A stretch of 64,000 nt of DNA from Ornithinibacter aureus (GTDB lineage Bacteria > Actinomycetota > Actinomycetes > Actinomycetales > Dermatophilaceae), in contig NZ_VMSB01000001.1 in the NCBI RefSeq assembly GCF_009858245.1, forward strand, positions 930,001 through 994,000, read 5' to 3'. Below are positions 52,713 to 60,504 of the stretch, one piece after another; within the stretch, counting starts at the first letter, position 1; each line of letters opens with the position of its first letter. The position numbers and the translations under genes were made by a program. The notes below the pieces were generated by a model. The model had not been told where the DNA came from. It worked only from the letters and a program-made list of their open reading frames with translations, and searched no databases.

Positions 52713-53627
52713 CTACTGCTCGAGGAAGACTGCGTATGCGATCTCGAGGAGATCGCTCGCCGGGCGCTCTCGCCGCACCGACGGCAGCACCATCAGCGGT
52801 TGCCCATGACGCTCTTGCAGCCCGTGCCGCAGCATCGGCCCATCGATTTCATCAAGCAAGTCCGACCTGATCTGCACAACGTAGTCCGGTCGCACCCCCA
52901 GGATGTGGGTGTCGAACGCAGCGTGATGAATCTTGCAGAGTGACAGGCCATTGCGAATGCCGGCCACTCCCGCCTCTTCTCGGTCTGGGACGATGTGGGC
53001 TGCGTCCAACAACTGGCGATGGCCGAGCGCGCACACTGCGCAGCGGGACTCGTACGCGCGCATCACGGTGGCGCGAAAGATCGGCTGGTGAAGCCGACGC
53101 TTGGTCTCGACGGTGACGTATCGCTTCAGCGCTTCCTCCAGGGCACCGTGTGGCTGGATCGCCCCATCAGTCACCGCGTCGACGATGAACTGTAGGTGTT
53201 CAGGCTCCTCCCCCACGATGTACACGGGAAAGGTCGGAAGATAGACCCCGGGGCCGACGCCGAAGAACCAAATCAGGGGCAGCTTGCGATCCATGGCCGC
53301 ACGCAGTGCGCGGTTCTCGGGATGCTGTGGATCGGTGCCGCGGAACTTGTAGCGCATGAGGCCATCGGAGCCCCGGCCGTCCGCGTAAGGGCGCTCGGCA
53401 CCGTCGGGCCGGTACACAGTGCGGAACGACAGCGCGGCGTCGAGGACCGCGGGCTTGCGAATCCCACGTTGCATGTCCATGAGCGGCAGAGGTGCGCCGC
53501 GGAACCTGAAGTCCTTGAGCTCCTCGGTGGTGAGGGGTTCAGCGCCGTCGTTGGTCCGCCGGCCCAGCCAGTCCATCGCTGCATGGCGTAGGTGTAGGTC
53601 CTCCGCTCGCCCCCATCCAACCGCCAT
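52713..53627 (-). CDS. HNH_2 endonuclease (COG3440-like)
   Basis: 304 residues, intact. A conserved N-terminal domain (LRHAAMDWLGRRT, GLMRYKFRGTDPQHPENRAL, LIWFFGVGPGVYLP) is followed by the HNH_2 nuclease: AYESRCAVCALGHRQLLDAA, HIVPD, RNGLSLCKIHHAAFDTHILG. This is a widespread family of predicted restriction endonucleases with no partner methylase. Convergent with the EVE-HNH gene (63 nt). Confidence 0.87.
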   Translation of the reverse strand: MAVGWGRAEDLHLRHAAMDWLGRRTNDGAEPLTTEELKDFRFRGAPLPLMDMQRGIRKPAVLDAALSFRTVYRPDGAERPYADGRGSDGLMRYKFRGTDPQHPENRALRAAMDRKLPLIWFFGVGPGVYLPTFPVYIVGEEPEHLQFIVDAVTDGAIQPHGALEEALKRYVTVETKRRLHQPIFRATVMRAYESRCAVCALGHRQLLDAAHIVPDREEAGVAGIRNGLSLCKIHHAAFDTHILGVRPDYVVQIRSDLLDEIDGPMLRHGLQERHGQPLMVLPSVRRERPASDLLEIAYAVFLEQ

Positions 53628-53742
53628 GCGGACAGCTTGCCAGGCCCCACAAAGCTTGGCCGGACTACGCGCTCATGAATCGGCTATCCATGTGCCAGGC
53701 AACGGCATCGGAACTCGGCCGATCGACTTTGCGATCCGGGAG

Positions 53743-53800
53743 CGCAATCACTGCCCCCTGCTTGCTGTAGAACTCGTCGCCGTTGCCAAAGTCACTCCGA
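53743..53800. repeat. 58-bp target site duplication, left copy
   Basis: Identical to 55507-55564 (both start CGCAATCACTG and end GTCACTCCGA). Copies flank the IS1634-like element exactly, and the sequence is part of the interrupted HNH gene. Confidence 0.93.
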
Positions 53801-55506
53801 CCCGACTCGTGCCACTTGACGGATAGGGCGCGGCGCTAGCGGCAAAGGTGCTGGTCAGGGCCTCGGTCGTGGTCGGGATGACACACCCCGGGGTCGGTAG
53901 TGTCGGGCTCGTGGTGTTCGTGCGGAAGTCCCCGGGTCGCACTGGGAGCACCAAGGTTCAAATCGCGGAGCGTCGTGCCGGCCGGGATGTCGTCCTTGAG
54001 CACGTGGGCACGGCCCGCAGCGAGGGCGAGTTGGCGGTGCTGATGGCTGAGGCCCGTCGACGACTGCGGCCCGGGCAGGAAGCGTTCGACCTGGACGGGG
54101 TGGGCCTGGAGCAGGAAGGCCTGCCGCAGCGGCCCGGAGTGATCACGGGCAAGCGGTCCGCGGTGCTCTGGCAGGTCCTGTCGAGCGTGTACGCGCGGCT
54201 GGGGTTCGACGTGGTGGGCGACGAGGCGTTCAAGCAGCTGGTGCTCGCCCGTATCGTGGAGCCCACGAGCAAGGCCGACTCGCTGCGGGTGCTCGACGAG
54301 CTCGGGGTGGTGCACGGGTCGCTGCGCACGATGTTCCGCTCCCTGGCCCGCGCCCAGGAGCGCGGCTACCGCGACACGGTCGCGTCCGCGTGCTTCGCCC
54401 ACGCCTCCACCAGCGGGGACGTCTCGCTGTGCCTGTACGACGTGACCACGTTGTACTTCGAGGCCGAACACGAGGACGAGCTGCGCAAGGTCGGCTACTC
54501 CAAGGAACGCCGCGTGGACCCGCAGATCATTGTCGGGCTGCTGGTGGACCGGGCCGGGTTCCCGTTGGAGATCGGCTGCTGGGAGGGCAACAAGGCTGAG
54601 ACGACCACGATGCTCCCGATCATCCGCCAGTTCCAGGCCCGGCACAGCATTCAGGCCATGGTCGTGGTCGCCGACGCCGGGATGCTGTCCGCGGGCAACC
54701 TCAAAGACCTGCACGAGGCCGGGCTGCGGTTCATCGTCGGCTCCAGGGCCACCAAGGCCCCGGCCGACCTGGCCTCGCACTTTCGCTGGCACGGGGACGC
54801 GTTCACCGACGCTCAGGTCATCGACACCATCACCCCGCGGGTGGCCACCACCACCGCGCGCGGTGTCAACGACGAGAAGAAGCGTGCCGAGCCGGTGTGG
54901 GACCCGGCCGTGCACGAACGGTCGTGGCGGGCGGTGTGGGCGTACTCGGCCAAACGCGCCGCCAGGGACGCCAAGACGCTGACGTTGCAGGAGAACCGCG
55001 CCAAAGCGGTGATCGCCAGGGAGAAGGCTGCCCGCACCCCGCGGTTCGTGACCGTCAAGAACGGCTCACGCAGCCTGGACGAGACCTCGCTGGCGCGGGC
55101 GCGTCGCGTGGTCGGGCTCAAGGGGTACGTCACCAACATCCCCGCGACGGTGATGCCCGCCGGTGAAGTCATCGCCAGCTACCACGAGCTGTGGCACGTC
55201 GAAGCGTCGTTCCGGATGAGCAAGAGCGACCTGCGAGCCCGCCCGATCTTCCACCACACCCGCGACGCGATCGAGGCCCACCTCACCATCGTGTTCGCCG
55301 CGCTGGCCGTCGCCCGCTACCTGCAGGACACCACGGGGATGAGCATCAAGAAGATCGTCAACACCCTGCGACCGCTGCAACACGTCACCGTCCGCATCGC
55401 CGGCCACGAACACCTCGCCCACGACCCGCTCACCCCAACGGCAGAAACGATCCTCGACGCACTCGACCTCCGCGCTCAGTGACACACCCCGGTGGCACGA
55501 GTCGGG
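53801..55506 (+). mobile_element. IS1634-family-like insertion sequence (1706 bp)
   Basis: Ends are 15-bp perfect inverted repeats, CCCGACTCGTGCCAC at 53801-53815 and its complement at 55492-55506. It carries one transposase (53911-55482). Flanks are a 58-bp direct repeat, 53743-53800 and 55507-55564, which is the target site duplication. IS1634/IS1549-family elements are known for unusually long, variable target duplications, and the transposase matches that family. Confidence 0.9.
53911..55482 (+). CDS. IS1634-family (IS1549-like) transposase
   Basis: 523 residues if GTG 53911 (VVFVRKSPGRTGSTKVQIAE) is used; the frame is open from 53848. DDE transposase: LYDVTTLYFEAEHEDELRKV and GYSKERRVDPQIIVGLLVDR give the first Asp region, VVVADAGMLSAGNLKDL the second, and YHELWHVEASFRMSKSDLRA the catalytic Glu. 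Full length with no damage, so it may be active. It interrupts the HNH gene in opposite orientation. Confidence 0.9.
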   Translation: MVFVRKSPGRTGSTKVQIAERRAGRDVVLEHVGTARSEGELAVLMAEARRRLRPGQEAFDLDGVGLEQEGLPQRPGVITGKRSAVLWQVLSSVYARLGFDVVGDEAFKQLVLARIVEPTSKADSLRVLDELGVVHGSLRTMFRSLARAQERGYRDTVASACFAHASTSGDVSLCLYDVTTLYFEAEHEDELRKVGYSKERRVDPQIIVGLLVDRAGFPLEIGCWEGNKAETTTMLPIIRQFQARHSIQAMVVVADAGMLSAGNLKDLHEAGLRFIVGSRATKAPADLASHFRWHGDAFTDAQVIDTITPRVATTTARGVNDEKKRAEPVWDPAVHERSWRAVWAYSAKRAARDAKTLTLQENRAKAVIAREKAARTPRFVTVKNGSRSLDETSLARARRVVGLKGYVTNIPATVMPAGEVIASYHELWHVEASFRMSKSDLRARPIFHHTRDAIEAHLTIVFAALAVARYLQDTTGMSIKKIVNTLRPLQHVTVRIAGHEHLAHDPLTPTAETILDALDLRAQ

Positions 55507-55564
55507 CGCAATCACTGCCCCCTGCTTGCTGTAGAACTCGTCGCCGTTGCCAAAGTCACTCCGA
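55507..55564. repeat. 58-bp target site duplication, right copy
   Basis: Identical to 53743-53800; see that entry. Belongs to the 3' part of the interrupted HNH coding sequence. Confidence 0.93.
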
Positions 55565-56424
55565 AGACGAGGACTCACCCTGAGTCGGTGCCGCTCGTCG
55601 ATTCCCAGATATCCACGATCAAAGAGGATGTGCACGTCGGATCGCAGAAGGAGGCCGTTGTCCACGCGATGTTGCCCGTTCTCAGCAACAGGCCGAATGT
55701 GCGCTGCTTGAAGCACCGGCTCCACTCGATTCCCCGTGATCGCGCACCGGCGGTGATACGACGTCAGGACAAGGGACTTGAAGGCCTGTTGCCCGACTCG
55801 CGGAACCGTGAGCACTGGCAGACCTCGTGTTGAGCCGAGGACTTCCAGGGGTCCGCCCTCCGCCCTGACGAACGAGTTCCCTAGGAGTTCCTGGAGACCT
55901 CCCTCGAGGGCAGAGCTGGAGGCCAACTGATACGTCTTGAAACGCACGATGCTCTTCGCGAAGTCTTCGGGGGCAGGGAGGGTCGAATGCTCCGGGGCGA
56001 AGAAGAGGTCGCGGAGCAGCACGCAGCCAATCTCCATCCGCGGATCGGGTTGCGCCTTGCGGTAGTGCGCGATCCGAGTCGTCAGCTCGCCGAGACTCGC
56101 TACTCCGTTTCCCTCTCCATGAATCTCCCAGGCCTCTTGGATGGTGAGGCGGGTGAACCCGCTGAAGAATCCACCGCCGACGAGTCTGTTGGCGGGCCAG
56201 TGCGTCTTGAAGAGAAAGGGTTCGCCGGTGGCCAGGGCGCCGAAGCCTGACTTTCCCGACGGCAGCCAGAAGTTGGCCTCAGTCAGGTGCGGTCTATCTC
56301 GAAGGAACGCCGCCCACTCGTTGTCGGTGACCCCCACCACGGCTTTCATGACCGGACCGTATGCCGGAACGCTCGCACGGTCAACGACGCTCGGCCGCAG
56401 CCAGTCCTATCCGATGAAACACAA

Positions 56425-56467
56425 ACGGCTGAGGGCCCGAGCGCATTGCGCTCAGGCCCTCAGCCGT
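56425..56467 (-). terminator. Intrinsic terminator of the TIR operon
   Basis: Near-perfect 43-nt hairpin: outer 13-bp arms 56425-56437 (ACGGCTGAGGGCC) and 56455-56467, inner GAGCGCA/TGCGCTC stem. On the minus strand it is followed by TTTGTGTTTC, a T-rich tail, so it should end transcription coming from the TIR gene. The 117 nt between TIR stop and hairpin contain three CCAGTT motifs (56488, 56499, 56511). Confidence 0.8.
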
Positions 56468-56584
56468 GGACCGTGCTGGGTCAGCTGCCAGTTCTCATCC
56501 AGTTGTCGTTCCAGTTCTCACTTCACTGTCACCAGCGAATCTAGCGGGTGCGTCTGCCGATGCGTCGCCGGGAGGCGCGTGTCG

Positions 56585-57343
56585 CTAAGCCGGTTCGGCT
56601 TGGGTGAGGGCGGGGGCGATCTTGTCCGCGATGGTGTCGATGCCGTCTTGGGCGGTGGTGAACCCGGCCAGGTCGGGAAGGATGCCGGAGTATTCCTTCA
56701 CATCGTCGAACGTGACGCCGTGAAGCACAGGGATGAGGGTGGGCTTGTTGAGGAGCACGCCGAGCTCGCGCTGTGTCCAGAACCGTCCGGCGAGGTAGGC
56801 GGCGGTCAGGACCGCGATGCCGGCGCGGGCTTTCCGCAGCCCGGAGTCCATCTGTAGGGACTGGGACTTGCCGGGTTGGATCGCCACCGCGTCGATCCAC
56901 ACGCTGACGCCTCGTTCTTCGAGGGCTGCAGCGAGCGTCTTGGCGGTGTCCTCACCGTCGATTCGGGCGTAGCTGAGGAACACGTCGTACTCGCGGCCGT
57001 CGTCAAAGTTGATTGCGCCGTGAACCCGGTCTACCAGCGCCCGTTCCACGGGCTGATAGGTGACGGTTCTCGTTGACGGGCTGGACAGGCGACGGTTGAT
57101 GTCCGCGATGACCTTCTGGTTGTGCTGTTCGGCTTTGCGGTTGTAGTCGTCCACGGCCTTCTTGTTCGCACGGTTCACCCGGTCGATCTCGCGACGGTTG
57201 TGCTGGTCAACTCTCCGGTTGTAGTCGTCCACCTTGCGCTTGTTCTCGCGATTCACCCGGTCCACTTCGCGTTGTATGTCCCGTTGTGCTTTGCGTGCCG
57301 CTTCTCGCAGTCGCCGGTTGTACTCGCTCGCGCTCATCGCCAT
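56585..57343 (-). CDS. TIR-domain protein with N-terminal coiled-coil repeats
   Basis: 252 residues from ATG 57343. Residues 5-85 are a charged helical stretch with two 26-residue repeats (27-52 and 53-78, DRVNRxNK...VDDYNRxxxQHN) coded by a 78-bp repeat. A TIR domain follows from about 118: EYDVFLSYARIDGEDTAKTL, GVSVWIDAVAIQPGKSQSLQ and FWTQRELGVLL. The latter holds Glu193 in a W-x3-E setting, the catalytic position of NAD-cleaving TIRs. So it probably hydrolyses NAD+, as in Thoeris and other anti-phage systems. Last gene of the hsd array. Confidence 0.85.
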   Translation of the reverse strand: MAMSASEYNRRLREAARKAQRDIQREVDRVNRENKRKVDDYNRRVDQHNRREIDRVNRANKKAVDDYNRKAEQHNQKVIADINRRLSSPSTRTVTYQPVERALVDRVHGAINFDDGREYDVFLSYARIDGEDTAKTLAAALEERGVSVWIDAVAIQPGKSQSLQMDSGLRKARAGIAVLTAAYLAGRFWTQRELGVLLNKPTLIPVLHGVTFDDVKEYSGILPDLAGFTTAQDGIDTIADKIAPALTQAEPA

Positions 57344-57418
57344 GTCCCTGCCGCCGCCCTTCAATGCTGGCCGTTCACCGATACCAGGACCGTAGCCGCG
57401 ACCTCTGACACAACTGAG

Positions 57419-57742
57419 TCAGGTTTCGCCGTGGGGAGGTTCCCTCGTCTGCGCACGGCCGTCCTCGACGGCATCGTCTCCGACTGGAGCAAGACGTTGG
57501 GCCGTTGCCTGACGGTTTGCGTCTGCCCACGCGTCCATACTGTCGGGGTTGTTTCGTACCCATTCGGCCACGTTCTGGCGTGCTTGGGCGTCCCCATCGG
57601 CGAACCCGCGCTGGTAGGCGGTAGTCGCGTCCACAACTTCCGGCACGGAGGTCCGCCGAGCATGATGCAGTCCGGCAGCCCAGCCCAAAGCGAACGACCC
57701 GAACGCGCCGGCCAGGATTCCTACGAGCAGCTCAACTGGCAT
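57419..57742 (-). CDS. Small membrane-anchored protein (gene Z)
   Basis: 107 residues: one N-terminal membrane helix (VELLVGILAGAFGSFALGWA) and a polar, helical tail (YQRGFADGDAQARQNVAEWV). Unknown family. 38 nt after gene Y and 75 nt before the TIR gene, all minus strand. It could anchor or regulate the TIR protein, but this is only inferred from the order. Confidence 0.6.
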   Translation of the reverse strand: MPVELLVGILAGAFGSFALGWAAGLHHARRTSVPEVVDATTAYQRGFADGDAQARQNVAEWVRNNPDSMDAWADANRQATAQRLAPVGDDAVEDGRAQTREPPHGET

Positions 57743-58313
57743 GGGCGCCGTATCGGCCGGTGAGCGGGCGGGGTCACTGGTCAGCCCGGTTGGCCGTCGG
57801 CATCATCGGCGGGCGGGTCAGCCTCGTCCTGATCTCCCTCGTCGTCGGGTTCGAGGGGGCGGAGCATGTCTAGCCATTCATCGTCGGTCATTCCCGGTTC
57901 CCACGGTTCTCCAGCGACGAAGTGGAGCCACTGGTCCCGTTCCTCCCAGTTGAGGGCGTAGGGAAGGTTCGTTGGGCGCGGCTCGTCGAACCCGACCGGG
58001 ACGTACGTGACGGTGCTGTCCGTCTCATGCCACGCGTGTTCTGCCCACCAGTAGTCCAGGTATTGCCCGCTGGGAATGGCGATGTGAGCCCCGTCCACGA
58101 GAATGTGCCTGCCGCCGTCCTCGTCGGTCCACGTGGTTGTGGGCTGTGGTCGTGGGCACGACCGGCATTGCTCCCAGCGGATGATCTCCCCCGTTTCACG
58201 GTTCCCTACGGTGTACACCTCGTGGACGTGTCCGCCGTCAGGGGGGACTGCTGCACGGATAGGTGACAACGACTCTGTGGTGCCGTGGGGTGCCACGGGA
58301 GAGGATGTGCACC

Positions 58314-58607
58314 ATGCCCAAGCCGTACCCCAAGGAGTTCCGACAGAACGTGATCGAGGTGGCTCGCGCTCGTGAGGCAGGGACGACGTTGAAGGAGATC
58401 GCGACCGATTTCGGGATCTCGGAATCCTGCCTGACTAACTGGCTCGCCATCGCTGACCGGCAGGACGGGAACAAACCCGCCACGGCCGTGAGCGACTCTG
58501 GTGAGTTGCGCGAGGCCAAGCGTCGGATCCGGTTGCTCGAGCAAGAGAACGAGGTGCTACGCCGCGCAGCGGCGTACCTCTCGCAGGCGAACCTGCCGGG
58601 AAAATGA
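58314..58607 (+). CDS. IS3-family transposase OrfA
   Basis: 97 residues from ATG 58314 (ATG 58305 is too near the GGAGAGG site). Helix-turn-helix: YPKEFRQNVIEVARAREAGT, LKEIATDFGISESCLTNWL, then a leucine-zipper-like end RIRLLEQENEVLRRAAAYL. Overlaps OrfB by ATGA in an AAAATGA stretch, where frameshifting could fuse the two. Confidence 0.9.
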   Translation: MPKPYPKEFRQNVIEVARAREAGTTLKEIATDFGISESCLTNWLAIADRQDGNKPATAVSDSGELREAKRRIRLLEQENEVLRRAAAYLSQANLPGK

Positions 58608-59500
58608 TGTACCCGCTCGTCCGTGAGCTGGCCGCCCAGGAGACCCCGATCAGGGTTCCTGTGACGGTGACGTGCCGGGTGCTGAACCTTGCCAGAGCGC
58701 CGTACTACCGGTGGCTGGCCAACCCGGTGACCGACGCCGACTGGGTCGCGGCGCACCGCGCGAACGCGTTGTTCGACGCGCACCGTGACGACCCGGAGTT
58801 CGGGTACCGGCTGCTCGCGGACGAGGCCCGCGACGCCGGGCAGGACATGTGCGACCGCACCGCGTGGGCGATCTGCTCGGGCAACGCGTGGTGGAGCGTG
58901 TTCGGGAAGAAGCGCTCGAAGAAGGGCCGGCCCGGCCCGCCGGCGCACGATGACCGCGTCCAGCGTGACTTCACCGCGACCGGCCCGAACCAGCTGTGGC
59001 TGACCGACATCACGGAGCACCGCACCCGTGAGGGCAAGGTGTACATGTGCGCCGTCAAGGACGTGTGGTCCAACCGGCTCGTCGGGTACTCCATCAGCTC
59101 GCGGATGAAGGCCCGCCTGGCCGTGCAGGCGTTGGAACACGCCGTGGACACCCGCGCCCGAGCGGGCGTCGACGTGGCCGGGTGCATCGTCCACAGCGAC
59201 AGAGGGTCCCAATTCCGGTCCCGCAAATACCTGCGCGCCCTGTCCCGGCACGACCTGCTCGGATCCATGGGCCAGGTCGGCTCGAGCGCGGACAACGCCG
59301 CCATGGAGAGCTGGTTCGCCCTGCTGCAGAAGAACGTCCTGGACCGCCACACCTGGGACACCCGCGACCAGCTGAAGCTGGCCATCGTCACCTGGACCGA
59401 ACGGACCTACCACCGCCGACGACGCCAAGCCCGCCTCGGCAAGTTGACCCCCATCGAGTACGAGACCATCATGACCACACCGGCCACCCAGGCCGCGTGA
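58604..59500 (+). CDS. IS3-family transposase OrfB (DDE)
   Basis: 298 residues. Integrase core: LWLTDITEHRTREGKVYMCA (first Asp), CIVHSDRGSQFRS (second Asp), DNAAMESWFALLQKNV (Glu). Complete, so the element may be active. Confidence 0.93.
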   Translation: MMYPLVRELAAQETPIRVPVTVTCRVLNLARAPYYRWLANPVTDADWVAAHRANALFDAHRDDPEFGYRLLADEARDAGQDMCDRTAWAICSGNAWWSVFGKKRSKKGRPGPPAHDDRVQRDFTATGPNQLWLTDITEHRTREGKVYMCAVKDVWSNRLVGYSISSRMKARLAVQALEHAVDTRARAGVDVAGCIVHSDRGSQFRSRKYLRALSRHDLLGSMGQVGSSADNAAMESWFALLQKNVLDRHTWDTRDQLKLAIVTWTERTYHRRRRQARLGKLTPIEYETIMTTPATQAA

Positions 59501-59636
59501 CCCAACCTGTCACCTATCCGTGCAGCAGTCCCGGGGCGGCTTCTTCTGGGGTTGCGTGGCCGAGCATGCGGGGCGTGTGTCCTATCGGTTTCGGGCGGGT
59601 CGGTGACCTGCGCCCGTCGACCATAGCGTCCTATAT

Positions 59637-60485
59637 TTAGGACACACAAGGTCCGGTGTTCACCCCTCCACGCTCGCCAATCAGCCGCCACGCGTGCCCT
59701 GCCAAGTGAAACGCCGCGAGATACAGGTTCCCGTTGCGGACCATGTCCCCGCCCGCCGACATTTCCGCCAACACCGCTTCTTCCGCCGGAGGGGAAGGGG
59801 TCGCCAGCTCCTCATCACTCGGAGCCCGCGCCTCAGAGCCCCCGAACACCGACCAGATCAACCCATGAGCCGCAGCGGACCCCAACCGCCACATCGCAAC
59901 GGCTTCACCGACGAGATCCGGGTCCGAGAACGCCGCCGCTGCCGCGTCCTTCACCATCTGGGTCGTGTTCAATGCGGCTCGTTCGTCCGAGGCCGTTCGC
60001 AGGCGATCCAGTTCTTTGAGGCGTTCAGTCACGTGCCGTTGCACGACTTCCAAGGCGCGGTCGTGCGTTCCCGGGAGCGGGGCCACGTCGTTGAGGAACT
60101 TCCGTTGCTCATCCATCACGTAGTGAGACACAATCCGGCTGCGTTCCAACCGACGCGACCGTTCGGCAGGAGCGAGGACCCACACCGCTTGCGCGGCGCC
60201 GATCAACGCGCCACGTCCAAGGGAGAGCTGCGCAAACGGCACCAACTCCGGCTTCCGACCCGGCGAAGGGTCCAAGTGGAGCCGCATCCCGTGCAGGTGC
60301 ATGGTTGCCGAACCCAATCCAGCCCACGCAACCTGTGAGACTGGCATGGGAGGCCAGTCCAGGTCGTCGTCGGCGAGTTCGCTGCCGGCTGTTGGGCGGA
60401 AGTCGGAGCGGATTCGTTCGCGCCACCGGTCCAGTCGCGGCCACGTGGACCGGACCTTCTCGTACATGTCCCATTCAGCGTCCAC
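59637..60485 (-). CDS. Unknown protein downstream of hsdR (gene X)
   Basis: 282 residues from GTG 60485, starting 19 nt after the hsdR stop. Mainly helical and polar. The stretch MWRLGSAAAHGLIWSVFG contains Arg200-x6-His207, a spacing within the Rx4-6H range of HEPN ribonucleases, but the wider fold cannot be confirmed from sequence. A perfect GTCCTA-TATT-TAGGAC hairpin (59628-59643) overlaps its stop. No family recognised. Confidence 0.6.
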   Translation of the reverse strand: MDAEWDMYEKVRSTWPRLDRWRERIRSDFRPTAGSELADDDLDWPPMPVSQVAWAGLGSATMHLHGMRLHLDPSPGRKPELVPFAQLSLGRGALIGAAQAVWVLAPAERSRRLERSRIVSHYVMDEQRKFLNDVAPLPGTHDRALEVVQRHVTERLKELDRLRTASDERAALNTTQMVKDAAAAAFSDPDLVGEAVAMWRLGSAAAHGLIWSVFGGSEARAPSDEELATPSPPAEEAVLAEMSAGGDMVRNGNLYLAAFHLAGHAWRLIGERGGVNTGPCVS

Positions 60486-60504
60486 GCGCCCGCCGCCTTC
60501 TGCC

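Larger units (their letters stand above)
53665..56349 (-). pseudogene. EVE-like plus HNH_2 endonuclease interrupted by an insertion sequence
   Basis: The intact 5' part runs from ATG 56349 to 55507 (WAAFLRDRPHLTEANFWLPS, an EVE-like opening, then CAITGNRVEPVLQAAHIRPV and VDNGLLLRSDVHILFDRGYL, an HNH_2 nuclease). After GAVIA the frame runs into an insertion element. If the element and one 58-bp target copy are removed, the frame continues LPDRKVDRPSSDAVAWHMDS to a stop at 53665, giving 306 residues (843 + 78 nt). The insertion therefore removed only the last 26 codons. Whether the fused remnant still functions is unknown. Confidence 0.85.
58244..59532 (+). mobile_element. IS3-family insertion sequence (1289 bp)
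   Basis: Inverted ends GGGACTGCTGCACGGATAGG at the left (58244) and its complement at the right (to 59532), sharing about 25 bp. Flanked by GGG on both sides (58241-58243 and 59533-59535), the 3-bp duplication usual for IS3 elements. Carries two overlapping reading frames (OrfA, OrfB). Confidence 0.92.
57781..59567 (-). pseudogene. Unknown acidic protein (gene Y) interrupted by an IS3-family element
   Basis: The surviving frame from 58243 to the stop at 57781 reads DGGHVHEVYTVGNRETGEII, CRSCPRPQPTTTW, SGQYLDYWWAEHAWHETDST and an acidic tail (DDEGDQDEADPPADDADG). Its present start lies inside the insertion element. Joining 58243 to 59536 (removing 58244-59532 and one GGG target copy) yields a clean start, MLGHATPEEAAPDGGHVHEV from ATG 59567, so the element hit codon 14. 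No family recognised. Confidence 0.7.

Noticed and set aside
57122-57763. Plus-strand open frame of 213 codons opposite the TIR gene and gene Z
   Set aside because: Its Val/His-rich beginning is the antisense of the coiled-coil repeat; no ribosome site or motif.
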